Shown: positions 22,619-35,830, counted from the first letter of the stretch. The stretch: DNA of 64,000 nucleotides from Macrotis lagotis (GCF_037893015.1 NC_133660.1:285049078-285113077), one strand, 5' to 3'. Numbers and translations are program-made. The notes: generated by a model from the sequence alone, not told the origin.

Positions 22619-22904
22619 CACAAGACTGGAACTGGTGCTCCAGAACAAAGGTTGCCTTTTAAAATGATGCATAGAGGGGTGCTGCCCTCCAAAACTCTAA
22701 GGTATTTCAGGTTGGAGAGGGAACTACCACTGAAGGCTGTCAGGATGCCTCATTTAGCAAAACAATCTTATTGCAAAAGCAGGATTGGTCCCCTGGAATT
22801 TAAGGTTTTTATTGACATAAACACTTCTTTAACCCTGAGAGGACTTCACCAGAAATTATCCCAAGGATTCTAGTACATGGGGTTGCTGGGGAAAAAGGGT
22901 TCAG

Positions 22905-23225
22905 TCAGTCAATATCTAGAAAGGGGCTCCTCCCTGTCAGGCCCTGTGCTTAATGTTGAGGAGACAAAGAAAGGCAAAAGACCCTTCTCCCAAGGAGCTC
23001 CCAGTCTGATGAGGAAGACATCATGACAATAACTGCAGAAAAACAGGATCTAGACTGGAAACCAGCAACACTGGGAAGGCAGCAGAATGAAGGGGAATCA
23101 GAGGAGGCTTCTTGGAGAAGGTGGGCTTTTAGTTGGGACTTGAAGCCAGGGAAGCAGAAATGAGGAGGGGGAGCACTCCAAGCATAGACAGGGGATGTTG
23201 GAGAAGATGTCAGGAGTAGGGGGGA
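22905..23225. repeat. old interspersed repeat (MIR/L2-derived type)
   Basis: Begins like CAGGCCCTGTGCTTAATG ... AAGGAGCTCCCAGTCTGATG ... GGCTTCTTGGAGAAGGTGGG ... CTTTTAGTTGGGACTTGAAG, a phrase order common in marsupial ancient repeats. Similar elements are at about 58855-59060 and 61265-61460. Confidence 0.55.
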
Positions 23226-23980
23226 TTCAGACATCAAATAGGTGAGCAACAAGGTTCACAGGCAAGGAACATGTGGTCCATGGACAATCTCAGCATCTCC
23301 TTCCTGGGAGTTCTGTGTCTGGTCTTCAGACTGTCCTTCAGGAAGTGTAGCTCAAAGGACTGGTTCTACTGCCCAATCCTCGGAGGACACTTCTCTGGGC
23401 CACAAGGGGCCTCTTCTTTCTATAGCCTTTTGCAAATGCTTCCCCTGCTGATGGCTAGCCCCACTGTGGTGGCCATGACACTGTCTCTGGTCACTTTGGA
23501 TGTTGGGGCAAAGGAGAGTAACTCTGTCCTCCCAAGCTGACAAAATCACCAATACTTGAAGCTCACCTTCATCATCAATCATCAATACTACTCACCAAAA
23601 GGTATATAGAGAAACTGAGGAAGCCTGAAAAGATACGAAATGCAAGACACTTTAAAGTATTTTCTCAAAACAAACAAGTCTTTGAATTATTAAGTGTACA
23701 TATTCCCTTCCCCACACAGCTCAGTCATCTGAGGGGACAGTGACCAGGAGAAAATAAAAAACAATCAGAAAAGGAGAGAGAGGAGAGAAAGAAAGCATGG
23801 TGGGGGAGTGGGGAGGTGAGAGAAGCAGCAAAGAAACTGTTTTTCTTTTAAGCTTCTAAATTTTAAGAATTGAGGATTTTGAAAAATTGAGAAATCGCTC
23901 TACTAGAATCCATGCATGAAACAGAAATCCCAATACTGAAACCAGAGAAAGACAAAACAGGGGAACAAAACAGGAAGCCA
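23226..23980. other. intergenic sequence, no gene seen
   Basis: A GC-richer stretch at about 23240-23540 has overlapping open frames on both strands but no splice signals or recognisable protein. Confidence 0.5.
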
Positions 23981-23984
23981 TTCT

Positions 23985-24390
23985 CCTGAAGGGTTTTAAA
24001 TGAAATTCTATCAAATTACAGCAATTGATACAAGAAATCATTCATCATCATGAGATTTATGTCAGGGATGCAACGTCATAATCATAAAAAAACCTCAAAC
24101 TTCTGAAGCCTGTGATTATTTGGATAGTTCATAAAAAGTCTGACAAAACGCAATACTCTGTAATGATAAAGTAAAGAACAAAAACATCCTCTACAAAAGC
24201 TAGCATAGAGGGACCTTTTCTAATATCATAAAAAGCATCTATCTAAACCAAAAGTAAGTATCATATGCAATGAGGATACTCTAGAACATTTTCCAGCAAA
24301 TATAGAATGGAAGCAAGGAGGCTTACTCTTCTCTCTAATATTTCATATAGTAAGATCATGGGATATAGTAATATCCTAATATCCTATGTA
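23985..24390 (+). mobile_element. L1 ORF2 fragment, sense
   Basis: Degraded L1 RT-region wording (ATTTATGTCAGGGATGC, AACATCCTCTACAAAAGC, GCATATGCAATGAGGATA-like). The right end is cut by the LTR at 24394. Confidence 0.5.
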
Positions 24391-24393
24391 TTA

Positions 24394-24957
24394 TGTGGGA
24401 GAAAGGAGGATCAGTTTGCCCTACTCCCCAAGAAATAATAATCAAACCAAGTATGTGAAGAAGTGTTTATTATAGTTCTTGCAAGTAGTAGATGGGGAAA
24501 CTCTACAGAGTTCTCCATACTTTACAGAAAGAAAAGGGAGTTTATGGTTCAACCCTACTCTTCCCATCAGGGCCAAGACTGGTCCAGGCTTCTCCAGGTT
24601 ATAACTCTCTCTGTCTTCCCCTTACATGTACGCCCTTGATATATAACCCCACCGTGGTCATGCCTTCACATATATAACATGTTATTATAATGAACTTTAA
24701 GCTCCTCCTTGGGTGGAGAAGTCAATATGAAGTTAATAGAACATGCACTTAGGGCACTGTGACTGGAGCATGAACTGGTAGGTTCAAACCAGACAGTGCT
24801 GGTTTGAGTTTTCTGCTTCAAAAACTCTGGTCTCAAATCGTTAAGCTTTCAGAGTTGGACAGGCTTATCAGTTACTTTAACTTTCTTTGACCAACTCCTT
24901 ATTTGGGAGTATCTGTGGAAAAAGAACTTTGTCTGGTAAGGGATCCCTTACCTTACA
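24394..24957 (-). mobile_element. ERV 3' LTR, reverse orientation
   Basis: Begins TGTGGGAG and ends CCTTACA. Just to its right, on the minus strand, is a purine tract AAAAGAAAAGAAGGGAAT abutting the LTR start, as expected of a polypurine tract. This gives the orientation. Old and broken; no second LTR of this family was found. Confidence 0.6.
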
Positions 24958-25857
24958 ATTCCCTTCTTTTCTTTTAATATAGATTCTACTTCCACATCTT
25001 TGACCCATTTTCCCTTGCCTGTTCAGACCTTTCCAACATTAAATCCCTCGTTGTCACTGCTTGGGTCACCCATTTCCTTCAAGACTGTCATCTTACCACC
25101 CTTCCCCCAATTATATGAATTTCCCCCGTATTTTGTATAGTACTTTGTACAATTCACATGATTAACTGTATGAGACAAGGTATGCAAAAGGGAGGGAATT
25201 TAATCCACTTAAAAGGCAAAACCAATTTTCCCAGGAGGTATCAAAAGAACTGACCCATGTCTGGACTGGGACATATCTTCCTAATATTTCCAGTTATATC
25301 CTTTATGACTTGCCCATTGTCATCTATTTTCATACAACATTTGGAGAGGCTGGGTTTCCCCTATATTCCAGTTATACATAAACTTATTTTCTAGTTTCCT
25401 CTCTTCCCTGTTTATCTCTAAGGCACAGACTTCTTTCCTCTGTTTCTCATAACTGATGTAGAAACAAAAACTAATCACCCAGTATTCATTGTTACATCTT
25501 TCTTCAGTTTCTCAAATTTAGTTAACAATTTTTCACTTTCCTTCTCGTGCAATATCTTTTTATTTGCATTGTATTTCAATAAGTAAGTAAAGGTTTTTTC
25601 TTGCTCACACTGTCCTGGTAAGGGCAGGAAACAAACATGAGATCTATCTTGAAGTATGGACAACACATTCACAGAATCAAGGGGAAAGTGGGGCAGTGCC
25701 CTTTGATTAAATAACCCCTTTAAAGAAATGCAAGATATAGATGAACTTGCTAATTTTTCTTTCTTCTGGAGACTTCTGATGTCCTTTTGTATCTTCAGAG
25801 TCTATCCTTCCAAAAGTCCTTTCCAGTTTGGGTGACTTGTAAGAGATCTTTTCTAGT
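24958..25857 (-). mobile_element. interior of the same old ERV, first part
   Basis: Sequence following the polypurine tract. No recognisable retroviral protein. Interrupted by the L1 at 25871; the interior appears to resume at 27152. Confidence 0.4.
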
Positions 25858-25870
25858 AAAAGCATTTTTT

Positions 25871-27138
25871 TTCTATTAAAGATTTTATTTATTTTGAGTT
25901 TTACAATTTTCCCCCCATCTCACTTCTCTTCCCCACCCCCCACAGAAAGTAATCTGTCAGTCTTTACATTGTTTCCATGTTGTACATTGATCCAAATTGA
26001 GTGTGATGAGAGAGAAATCATATCCTTAAGGAAGAAACATCAAGTACAAGAGATAACAAGCTCAGAGAATAAGCTAGCAGTTTTTTCCCTAATTAAAGGT
26101 AATAGTCCTTGAACTTTGATTAAACTCTGTTGTGTCATATGTATTCCAGGCTAAGAGCTATGAAGGGTTAACACAGAAATAGTTATGCGCTTTAACCAGC
26201 AAGATGTACTTCAGAGCTTAGATAAGGGAGTAGCTGCATGTCTGAGCTAACAAGGTGTATTCCCAGGCTCAGATAGATAGCTCATTCTGAGATAATTACC
26301 TTCTGCATTCTGTTTATCAAAACACTGTTTGGTTCACAAAACAATCACCTAAGACATACACAAGGATATGCATGTGAAAAAAATGCTTGCTAAAACGCTT
26401 ATGTAATTGGTTACGTAAATGTAGAGTATAAAAGTATGTATCCTGTGATCAATAAACAAACCAGCTTATGCATCATATTGATGTTGGCCTGAGTTCCCTC
26501 CTCTGGACTCGACAAAACTCCATGGTTCTTTATCTGGATACAGATGGCATTCTCCATTGCAGACAGCCCTAAATTGTCCCTGATTGTTGCACTTATGAAA
26601 TGAGTGAGTCCATCAAGGTTGATCATCACCCCCATGTTGCTGTTAGGATGTACAGTGTTTTTCTGGTTCTGCTCATCTCGTTTAGCATCAGTTCATGCAA
26701 ATCCCTCCAGGCTTCCCTGAGTTCCCATCCCTTGTGGTTTCTAATAGAACAATAGTGTTCTATGACATACATAGACCACAGTTTGCTAAGCCATTCCCCA
26801 ACTGAAGGACATTCAAAGAATTTCCAATTCTTTGCCACCACAAACAGAGTTGCTATGAATTTTTTGTACAAGTAATGTTTTTTACCCTTTTCCATCATCC
26901 CTTCAGGATATAGATGCAGTAGTGGTATTTCTGGATCAAAGGGGATGCACATTTTTGTTGCCCTTTGGGCGTAGCTCCAAATTGCTCTCCAGAAAGGTTG
27001 GATGAGTTCACAGCTCCACTAACAGTGTAATAGTGTCCCAGATTTCCCATAACCCTTCCAACAATGATCATTATCCTTTCTGGTCATATGGGCCAGTCTG
27101 AGAGGTATGAGGTGGTACCTCACAGAAGCTTAAATTTT
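25871..27138 (-). mobile_element. 5'-truncated L1, antisense, with target duplication
   Basis: L1 3' end inserted in reverse, flanked by AAAAGCATTTTTT at 25858-25870 and 27139-27151. Minus-strand translation at 26626-26952 gives [23 protein letters not shown] and [11 protein letters not shown], the C-terminal end of L1 ORF2. It carries a solo LTR at 26128-26514. Confidence 0.88.
26128..26514 (+). mobile_element. solo LTR (387 bp)
   Basis: Starts TGTTGTGTCA and ends CTCGACA; flanked by a perfect 6-bp duplication AAACTC (26122-26127, 26515-26520), with TATAAAAG near 26428 and AATAAA near 26451. The 6-bp duplication and layout fit a class II (ERV2/ERVK-like) LTR. It sits inside an L1 and looks structurally whole as a solo LTR, so it is one of the younger insertions here. 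Confidence 0.9.
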
Positions 27139-27498
27139 AAAAGCATTTTTTAACACAGCATTTTAATCAGATTAAAACTTATTTTCATCATGAAAATAAA
27201 ACTTTAGTTTCTTAGATTTTGAGAATTTATTCTTTGACTTGCCTACTGTTATTTTAATATACACAGAAAATTTAGTTATAAATAAATAGGAATTAACTTG
27301 GTTTTGCTTTTTGACATTATTTTACTTCTATTCTTCCATAAAGGTTCCATTACAAATGTGAATTCACCGAAGATTGCCACATTACCTTGAGCTTGTGACA
27401 TATGCATATTTACAAATGAAATAATTTTAACTTTTTGCTATTATTAAAATAATGACTCAACTTTTTCTCTTCAAAATATTTCTAAATAGACCACAGGC

Positions 27499-27657
27499 AG
27501 GGGTGGCTAGGTGACGCAGTGGATAAAGCATCCACCCTGGAGTCAGGAGTACCTGGGTTCAAATCAGGTCTCAGACACTTAATAATCACCTAGCTGTGTG
27601 GCCTTGGGCAAGTCACTTAAACCCATTTGCCTTGCAAAAAACCCCTCCTAAAAATAT
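27499..27657 (+). mobile_element. MIR-core SINE
   Basis: Complete copy flanked by a perfect 15-bp duplication AAATAGACCACAGGC (27484-27498, 27658-27672). Confidence 0.95.
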
Positions 27658-28565
27658 AAATAGACCACAGGCTATCCTTCTTCTGATCTACTTAGTTGAC
27701 TCATATTGCTTTTGTAAAAGTAGCTCAAGAATTTCTTATTGTTTTACTCGAATGTCCCCTTAGCATTAAAAGGAATTCTGATGGAAGTGAATAGCTGCTA
27801 ATAGATGCCAAGGCTTCACACTAGCCTACCTGGCTATTAGAATTTAGATAACTGTAGGCCAAATGACTTCAAATTTCTATGCCTGATTTTAATATTGCTC
27901 ACCTGACATGATCATAGCAATTTGCCATAAAGATCAGGCACATCACAGGTAAAATCATATTTATTTTATGTCAGTTTCCAGGAGATCACATAGGTGGCCA
28001 AGGTAGACTTGAAATCTGTCAGGTGAGACATTTTCCAAATGTCATGTTTGGGAAACCAAGTCAGAAAGAGTCCATACTCGGAACTTGTTGATAATCATCT
28101 TTCAAATCTTATCCCAATGAGCTTGTCACCTGCAGTGTCCAACCCCCATTACGTTTCTGGCTTCTATCGACTATAATGTCTCCCCCTCCCAGTATGTCCT
28201 TTGCTGATCGTTTGTTGGAGTCAGTCACAGAATACTGTCAATTTAACAGTCCCGTAAGATCTTAGATAGTAAACTTCAAATAATCAGATCTTTAGGTGAG
28301 TTCAGCTTACAAAGATTAAATATCAATTAAAATCTCATATTAGAATCAGTAAGAAGTTAGCTGAGGGGAAAAAAAAATCTCAATTTATCCCTATTGCACA
28401 GGTGTTTTTACTTCAAAGTAAACATCAAAAGATTTGAGTGTATAACTATAACAATCCCAATTTACATCTAGAAAGATTCTGTAAGAACAATTTTCTCTAT
28501 CAATATGTCCAGTTATTCTCCATATTCAAATAGACACAAACAACAAACCATTGCTTTCATAATTC

Positions 28566-28715
28566 TTTTTTTTTTTTTTTTTGCTAGGCAATGGGGTTAA
28601 GTGGCTTGCCCAAGGCCACACAGCTAGGTGATTATTAAGTGTCTGAGACTGGATTTGAACCCAGGTACTCCTGACTCCAGGGCCGGTGCTTTATCCCCCG
28701 TGCCACCTAGCTGTC
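28566..28715 (-). mobile_element. MIR-core SINE, antisense
   Basis: GCTAGGCAATGGGGTTAAG ... GCCACCTAGCTGTC. Confidence 0.92.
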
Positions 28716-30602
28716 TCAACCCCTTATTTTCAATAAGTACAAGGACTGCTAAGAGGCATGCCATGGGGTACATGACTATAGAAATGCACCAGTGGACCTC
28801 TGGTCACCTTGAGGAAACTGGATTGTCTCAACACCATAATTTTTAATTTCACAAATATTTAGTTTATTTGAGAATCTGTCCTCGGTTAATAATTCTAGCT
28901 GTTATATTTACTAATATTTCTTAATATGATATGCATTTTTAATCAAAATTATGCATTTTATAAATTTGACCCTCACATTCTTTTAATACTCTAACATGAG
29001 CTAGACCCTAAAAACTTAAGATCAGATGATAATCTGCAACTAATCATCAATTCCACATTAGTCTCTTAAAAGGCTAAAAGAATAGAAGGAGGATTCACAT
29101 TTTAGACCATTTGTTTTAGTTGGACTGAGACCAGGATAAACTAAAATTGCCCCTGAATTCATAAACAGAGTCTGAGTTTTAACATTCAGAGTTACATTTT
29201 TCTCCCCAAGCATTCACTATTTCTGTGGTTCATTATTTCTCAGACAGTTTCCTGTTGGAGATTTTGCATAGGTAGCAGTCTGCTGTTATGATTTTAATTT
29301 TACATTAATTTTCACAACTTAATTCAATTCAATTCTGGATTCTATAATCCCAGAAAGATCACATAACTTAGTTTTTGATTTACTATTCTTATATGATTTT
29401 TCAAACTTAGCCATAACTTCTTCAAATCCTTCCTACAGTCAAGTCCCTTAAAATCCACTTTACAAATTTCTTCTTTTTATTATTTCTAATGTCCTGCACA
29501 ACCATATTTCAGCCTATTCACTCCACTGAATATTTCTTTTTTCTGAGTTTAGTCCATATTGTTCTTAAGCAGATCCAATGACTTATTTAAAACCTTACTT
29601 TTACAATTATGTGAGCCTTTATTGCCGATCACGATTTTACTCATCACTGTATGATTCCCTCTCTCTTAATTTGTCACAAATGAAATATTCCCTTTATAAA
29701 ATACATTTTTAATCCCTTAAACTATTTACAACCCCACAACAAAACATTTTCAAATTACTTTATCAATTTTTATGGTGAGGTTCAGGCATTAATTTATAGT
29801 AAGAATCCCAGTCTTCACAGTCCACTTTCCCATTTAACAGTATAACATCTTTGAAAAACAGCCATTCAAAAGTGCTGCTCCATACAGTGTCCCCAGCCCA
29901 GAGCAGGTCCAAGCTGACCTTTAGGTATGAAGCCAAGAGGGAGACAGAAGAGGGGGAGGGGGAAACTTCCCTCTGTGCTCAATCCCCTCAATACTCAGTG
30001 CTCTGATGGGTGGAGTCTTTCTCTTCGATCCCCAAACTTGCAGAATTTAAAACTTAAACAAATTTTACCTTGGAGAAAAAAATGAAAAGAAAAGGGGAAT
30101 AGAAGCTAAAATTGACTAGTCAGAATACAGAAATATAACAAAAAGCTGTAAATAGTCAATCAAGACAAAGAGACAGCCAGGTCCAGATGGATTTACGAGT
30201 GAATTCTGTCAAACATTTAAGAAACAATTAATTCCTATTCTACATAAACTATTTAAAAAAATATGAATGAATTCTGCCAAATTCCTTTGATGACACCAAG
30301 GTGGTGTTGATACCTTAACCAGGAAGAACCAAAGCAGATAAAAAAAATTATAGACCAAGCTCCCTAATGAACACTGATGCAAAAAACCTTAAAATTGAAA
30401 TTTTAGCGAAGAGATTACAGCCAGTTATTACTAGGATAATATATCATGATCAGGTAGCATTACCAGGCAGGCAGGGTTGGTTCAATATTAGGAAAATACA
30501 ACATAATTGAATATATCAATAACAAAAGCAACATAAAGCATATCATTATCTCAATAGATGCTGAAAAAGCTTTTGATAAAATACAACTATTAAAAATACT
30601 AG

Positions 30603-30757
30603 AGGGGCCAGCTGGGTGATGCAGTGGATAGAGCACTGTCCCTGGAGTTGGGAGGAATTGAGTTCATATCTGGCCTGACACTTAATAATTATCTAGCTCT
30701 GTGATCTTGGGCAAGTCACTTAGCCCCATTGCCAACTCCCCCCTCCAAAAAATCCAT
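30603..30757 (+). mobile_element. MIR-core SINE
   Basis: GGGGCCAGCTGGGTGATGC head; core CTAGCTCTGTGATCTTGGG. Confidence 0.9.
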
Positions 30758-31193
30758 TAGAGAGTATAGGAATAAATGGATTTTTCCTGAAAATAATAAG
30801 CAGTATCCATTTAAAACTATCAGCAATTATTATGTGTAATGGGGGTGAACTAGGAGCATTTCCATTAAGATCAAGGCTGAAACAAGGATACCCATTATCA
30901 CCATTACTATTCAAAATAATATTAGAAATGTTAGCTTTAAATAATGAGAAGAAAAATGACTGAAGGAGAATTGACAATGAGGAAGCAAAGCTTTCACTCT
31001 TTGCAGATGATGAGATGTTAGACTTAGAGAACCCAAGAGAATCATCTAAAAAAAACTACCTGAAACAATTAACAAATTCAGCAAAGTAGCAGGATATAAA
31101 AGAAACCGACATAAATCAACAGTATTTCTAAATATGAACAACAAAGCCCATGAGCCAGAGATAGAAAGAGAAATTCCATTTAAAGTAACTGCA

Positions 31194-31354
31194 GGGGTGG
31201 CTAGGTGGCACAGTGGATAGAGTACTGACCCTGGAGTCAGGAGTACCTGAATTCAAATCCGGCCTCAGACACATAATAATTACCTAGTTGTGTGTGGCCT
31301 TGGGCAAGCCACTTAACTCCATTGCCTTGCCAAAAAAACCACTTTAAAAAAAAT
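31194..31354 (+). mobile_element. MIR-core SINE
   Basis: Flanked by a perfect 12-bp duplication AAAGTAACTGCA (31182-31193, 31355-31366) in the L1. Confidence 0.95.
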
Positions 31355-31659
31355 AAAGTAACTGCAGACAACATTAAACACTTGGGGATCTACCTTTCAA
31401 GACAAGCTCAAAAGCTGTAAAAATACAATTGCAAAGCACTTTTCACACAAATAAAGTCAGATCTAAACAATTGGAAAAATGTCAATTGCTCATGGTTAGG
31501 TTGAACTAATATAATAAAAATGACAATTCTACCTAAATTAAATTGCTTATTCAGTGCCATACCAATCAAACTACCAAATAATTATTTTGCCTAGCTAGAA
31601 AAAATTAGGAACAAAATTCATCAGGAGCAACAAAAGATCAAGAAGACATAGAGAGACAA

Positions 31660-32160
31660 AGACACACAATTTTAAACAAATGCATAAAAATACATTTCAT
31701 CCATCCATCTTCTGAATTTTTTTTATCCTTAATCCTAGTCCATATGTAATTATCTGTAATTTCCCTCAGAATTCTCATTCCCCATCTCAGGACTTTTCTT
31801 CCGAAGGTCCCGCAGGACTGACCTCACCTGAGATTGTCTTTAGAGTTCTCTGATGCTCCCTCTAACTAAGGACTGGTTTTTCACCCTAAGATGCTAGCTA
31901 GACCTAAGGCAGCAATTAGCCCTGATGTTGACCTACCTCATCCAACATCTTGACTACCAGTTTCACTCTCTTCCTTTCACTATCATTTGCTCACTCTTTT
32001 GGGAAAAACTTTTTGGCTGTCAAGGAGTGGTCAGAGAAGAAAGCAAGGTCTGCTCAGGTAGAGTGGGAATGCTCTTCCCTGAGATTCTCTCTGCAAGACC
32101 TCCTTCCATATAAAATAGAGAATAAGACTAGAGAAAGGAATTAAAGAAGGAAAGATAGGT
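31660..32160. other. unassigned sequence between two L1 fragments
   Basis: Two short overlapping frames at 31925-32144 without recognisable similarity. No feature supported. Confidence 0.4.
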
Positions 32161-32164
32161 AAAG

Positions 32165-32890
32165 AGGAGAAAAATAACTATCCCTGTCTGCTTATTTTAA
32201 GAAGGTTTACTTGTGAAATCTGCAAAATTGACAAAAATACTGAGACAATAACCTCAGTAAAATTCCAGTTTACAAAATCCTCAAAAATGAATAACATTTT
32301 TATATAAGAAAATACAAGATGCAAAAAACAGTAAGGAAAATCCCACTCCAAATTAACTACAAAACGTATAAAATATCTAGGTTCAGTGTACCAAAGCTCA
32401 CAAAAGGTTTGTGTAAATTGAATTACAAAGTGCTCCTTAAAAAAAATTAAACTCCTTAAACAGCAGGAGGGTTGATCAGTGTTCAAGGCTAGGTTGTGCT
32501 AATGTAATAATTATGACAATACTATCAAAATTAATTTACCCTTTCAAAGTTATGCCAAACAAATGACGAGAGGATATTTTACAGATCTCGAAAAAATAAG
32601 AAGAAAATTCATTTGGAAGACAAAAGATCTATAATATCAAGGGAAATGATGAAATGAAATTAGAAGTAAGGGGAAATATCACTTCTGGACCTCAAACTGT
32701 ATTATAAAGAAGCAGTTCTCACAAGCATCTGGTATGGGTTAAAAATAGGATAGACCAAACAAAGTAGATTGAGAAACTGAATTCAGTTACACAATGTTGG
32801 ATAAAAAGAAAGATTCCTGTATTGTGAAAAAATTCCCAGAAAACTGGAGAGCAATCTGGCACAAATTAGGCTTAGATTATTTTCCATACT
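32165..32890 (+). mobile_element. second L1 ORF2 fragment, sense
   Basis: Repeats the ORF2 segment also seen at 31420-31640 (ACAAAGTGC, GTTGTGCTAATGTAATAA) and runs further 3'. It is a separate insertion of the same type, broken. Confidence 0.65.
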
Positions 32891-33395
32891 TTGTGTTCAA
32901 ACCTTTTAGAATTCTAGGAGACCGATACCCAGTGGAAGGCAAATAAAGATAACCTTCCCAGGGCTTTCCTCTCACTCCCTGATTGCCAGGAAACTGAAAC
33001 TTAAGTGCGGGCACCTGATGAGGACAATCATTGCAGGGAAACTTGTTGGTATTTGTTATCGTTGTATAAGTAATTTTTCAATTTAAGATTTTAATATGAT
33101 AACATCTTTTTCAGGGGGATTTTAAGTTTATAAGGTTTTCCAATCTTTTGAGATTTTTCTCATTTGCACTTTGGAATCATGTAATGGATTTGTGAACTAG
33201 AGAACATTTAGAAACATTCAGAAAGTCAGGATTACTTAATTAACTCTTAATATTGAGCTTACTTTTTGATAGTTTCTTCTTGGCTTGACACTTCTACTTC
33301 CCTACTCATTAAGGAAAAAAGGAAAAAAAAGCCTCCCATAGCAAGGATGAACTTTAAAGGTAAAACAAATTCCAACACTATGTCCAAAATCTATC

Positions 33396-33500
33396 ATATA
33401 TATATACATACACACACATGCACACATCATACATACATATATCCATATATATATCTACATACGTACATACATACCACACACATGTATACACATCAACAAA
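33396..33500. repeat. (AT/ACAT)n microsatellite
   Basis: Mixed TATATACATACACACA units. Confidence 0.9.
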
Positions 33501-34023
33501 CATAATTCTTCCCCTCTCTGTCATGAGGTAGGTAGAACATACTTCAGCACTGGAATCAACATGGAATATAAAAGAATAAGAGCAGAGAGGACTTTGTAGA
33601 CTATTTCTATTTGACCCACATGAAAAATGAGAATAGTATTATAATAATAATAATGTTGTTGCTATTGTTGTGGTAATAATAAAAGAGAAAGTAGGTCTGA
33701 CAGAATTAGCAAATAAACTGCTCTCAGTTAACAAAAAACTGGCAGAAATTGAAATCTGCTCCATCCAAGTAGTTTTGTGTTTCATTGGCAGGCCGTGCTT
33801 AGGACTTGGCCATTTGGCAAACTAAGGAGAATGGTCTCCTGAAGAGAGATTGGCATGGTCAAATTTATCTTCTCTTGATCCCACATATTACAAATGTCCA
33901 AAGAGGTGACAATTGAGGCAGGAGAACACTTGGATTTTTGAAATGGTTTTTTAAAGACTCTCTTTGAATTCATGTAATTTGTAGCATATATATATAGTAC
34001 TGTCACATTCCATTATCTGCTGG

Positions 34024-34322
34024 CAGGGCAGCTAGGTAGCACAGTGGATAGAGTACTGGACTTGGAATCAATAGGCTGGGAGTTCAAATCCAGCCTTAGA
34101 CCTTGCCACTTCCTAGCTGTGTGACTTTGGGCAAGTCATTTAACCCTGACTGCCTTGCATCCAGGGCCATCTCCAGTTATGGACCCAGGTGACTCTAGCG
34201 GAGAAAGTGAGGTCAATGACTTAGCACAGCACCCCTGCCCCCCCCCCCCCCACTCAAATACAATTCACCTGCTTGTCATGGCATCACCTCCCTGATGTTG
34301 AAGTCTTCTTTGAAAATGGACA
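34024..34322 (+). mobile_element. long-class SINE
   Basis: GGCAGCTAGGTAGCACAGTG head, core, CATCCAGGGCCATCTCCAGT, GTGACTTAGCACAGC, GATGTTGAAGTCTTCTTTG. This copy shows the long class almost full length. Confidence 0.93.
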
Positions 34323-34324
34323 AT

Positions 34325-34485
34325 GGGGTGGCTAGGTGGCACAATGGAGAGCACCGGCCCTGGAGTCAAGAGTATATGAGTTCAAATCCCGCCTCAGACA
34401 CTTAATAATTACCTAGCTGTGTGGACTTGGGCAAGTCACTTAATCTCATTGCCTTGCAAAAATCTTAAAAAAAAAAGAAAAAGAA
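34325..34485 (+). mobile_element. MIR-core SINE (short class)
   Basis: GGGTGGCTAGGTGGCAC head directly after the long-class SINE; A-rich tail. Confidence 0.92.
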
Positions 34486-35257
34486 AATGAAGGACAAAGC
34501 CTTAATTTGCGGGTAGAAAAATAGTGACTAGGTTTAGCCAAACAAGAGCAAAAAGGCTTGGTTCTTGAGGGAATCTCCAGGTCAGAGGGTGGCTGCTGTC
34601 CTCAGATCCTGGCTTCGCAAAGGAGGAGTCCCCACTCCTGCTCCCTCACATTCCCACAAGGTCATTCAAAGAAGTTCATTATGAAATAAGAGCTCTTGGT
34701 TGACCTTCAAAGCAATCTAGTAAATAAGATGATGGGGGCCAGGAGTTGGGTGAGTTACTACAGTTACCTCTTACCTGTAGGCCTGTGGGAACAGAGAACT
34801 TGGATCTGAATAGCTGTCCAAGGGCCAAATATAATCATTTGGTGACTAGGATTAGTTTGTTTCTACTTGGGTGGATGATGATGGCCCAAAATATGTGGAC
34901 CCCCACCCATCCTAGGTGCCATGGACTGAACTGAGAGGAGGTCATGGTGCCTTTTGTCTTGTGTCCAGTCACTGATTGACAGGAATAGAACTGGGAAGTT
35001 GGTCAAATCAACTTGGGTTGCTATTTGTTTTTTTTTGTGTGTGTTTTTTTATTTCATTTAGAAAAGAAGCTAGATCCTCTTAGTCCAATTGCTTAAACAC
35101 TGAAACTATTCCTCTAGGCCCCAAATCGAAATCATGAAATTTTCAGAATTGGGCAAGCAGAGGACTGGAACTTGATGTCCTGGCTTGGCAAGTGGCCCCT
35201 GGGACCTGGGCTTGCTGGTTAAGTACCTCTGAGGATAGCAAGACTTTAACAAAACTT

Positions 35258-35409
35258 GTTTTTTAAGGTTTTTGCAAGGCAAATGGGGTTAAGTGGCTTG
35301 CCCAAGGCCACACAGCTAGGTAATTATTAAATGTCTGAGACCGGATTTGAACCCAGGTACTCCTGACTCCAGGGCTGGTGCTTTATCCACTACGCCACTT
35401 AGCCGCCCC
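35258..35409 (-). mobile_element. MIR-core SINE, antisense
   Basis: TTTGCAAGGCAAATGGGG ... GCCACTTAGCCGCCCC; absent at the copy A equivalent. Confidence 0.92.
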
Positions 35410-35830
35410 TCAAAACTTTCTTTCTTGACCAAGATTACTGTTTTATTGCCAAAGCAAAGAATGTGCTTCATCTAATTCCCAAAGATTCCTGGTTTAGAGA
35501 CTGGGCAGGTCACTGGTCATCTACCCATCCACACTCAGGGCCTCTGACCAGAGCTTTGTTCTTTGTATTGGGGAGTTGTCCCACAAGTTGTCTTTGGTCT
35601 AGCCTGGACTCCCATCTATCCGTTTTTCTGAGACACACAAACTAAGGAAGATGACGAAGATGCTGGCGAGATGTCTCCAGAGTGTCTGACGACAAGGGCC
35701 AAATTCTGGCCTTCATCTCTTCTCCCTGGCTAGCAGAAATCCTGGGGCTGCCTTGTCCTATACTTACCTGCCTGTAGGGAGAGCCCTAGAGCTGACAAGC
35801 ACTCCCAAGGGTTGGTTTGCCCACCTACAG

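Larger units (their letters stand above)
27152..30060 (-). mobile_element. AT-rich non-coding stretch, probably the rest of the old ERV interior
   Basis: Continues after the L1 target duplication, with two SINEs (27499-27657, 28566-28715). No protein similarity was recognised. A purine/GC-richer patch at 29880-30010 might be a leader, but no second LTR was found. Broken and old; the assignment rests on continuity only. Confidence 0.3.
30065..31660 (+). mobile_element. L1 ORF2 (reverse transcriptase part), sense, broken
   Basis: The + strand reads [14 protein letters not shown] near 30180-30220, the L1 RT motif, then [20 protein letters not shown]. Several stops and frameshifts follow. Two SINEs are inserted (30603-30757, 31194-31354). 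Confidence 0.8.

Noticed and set aside
23240-23540. GC-richer stretch with overlapping open frames on both strands as a possible exon
   Set aside because: No acceptor/donor pair, no recognisable motif and no counterpart in other duplicated blocks.
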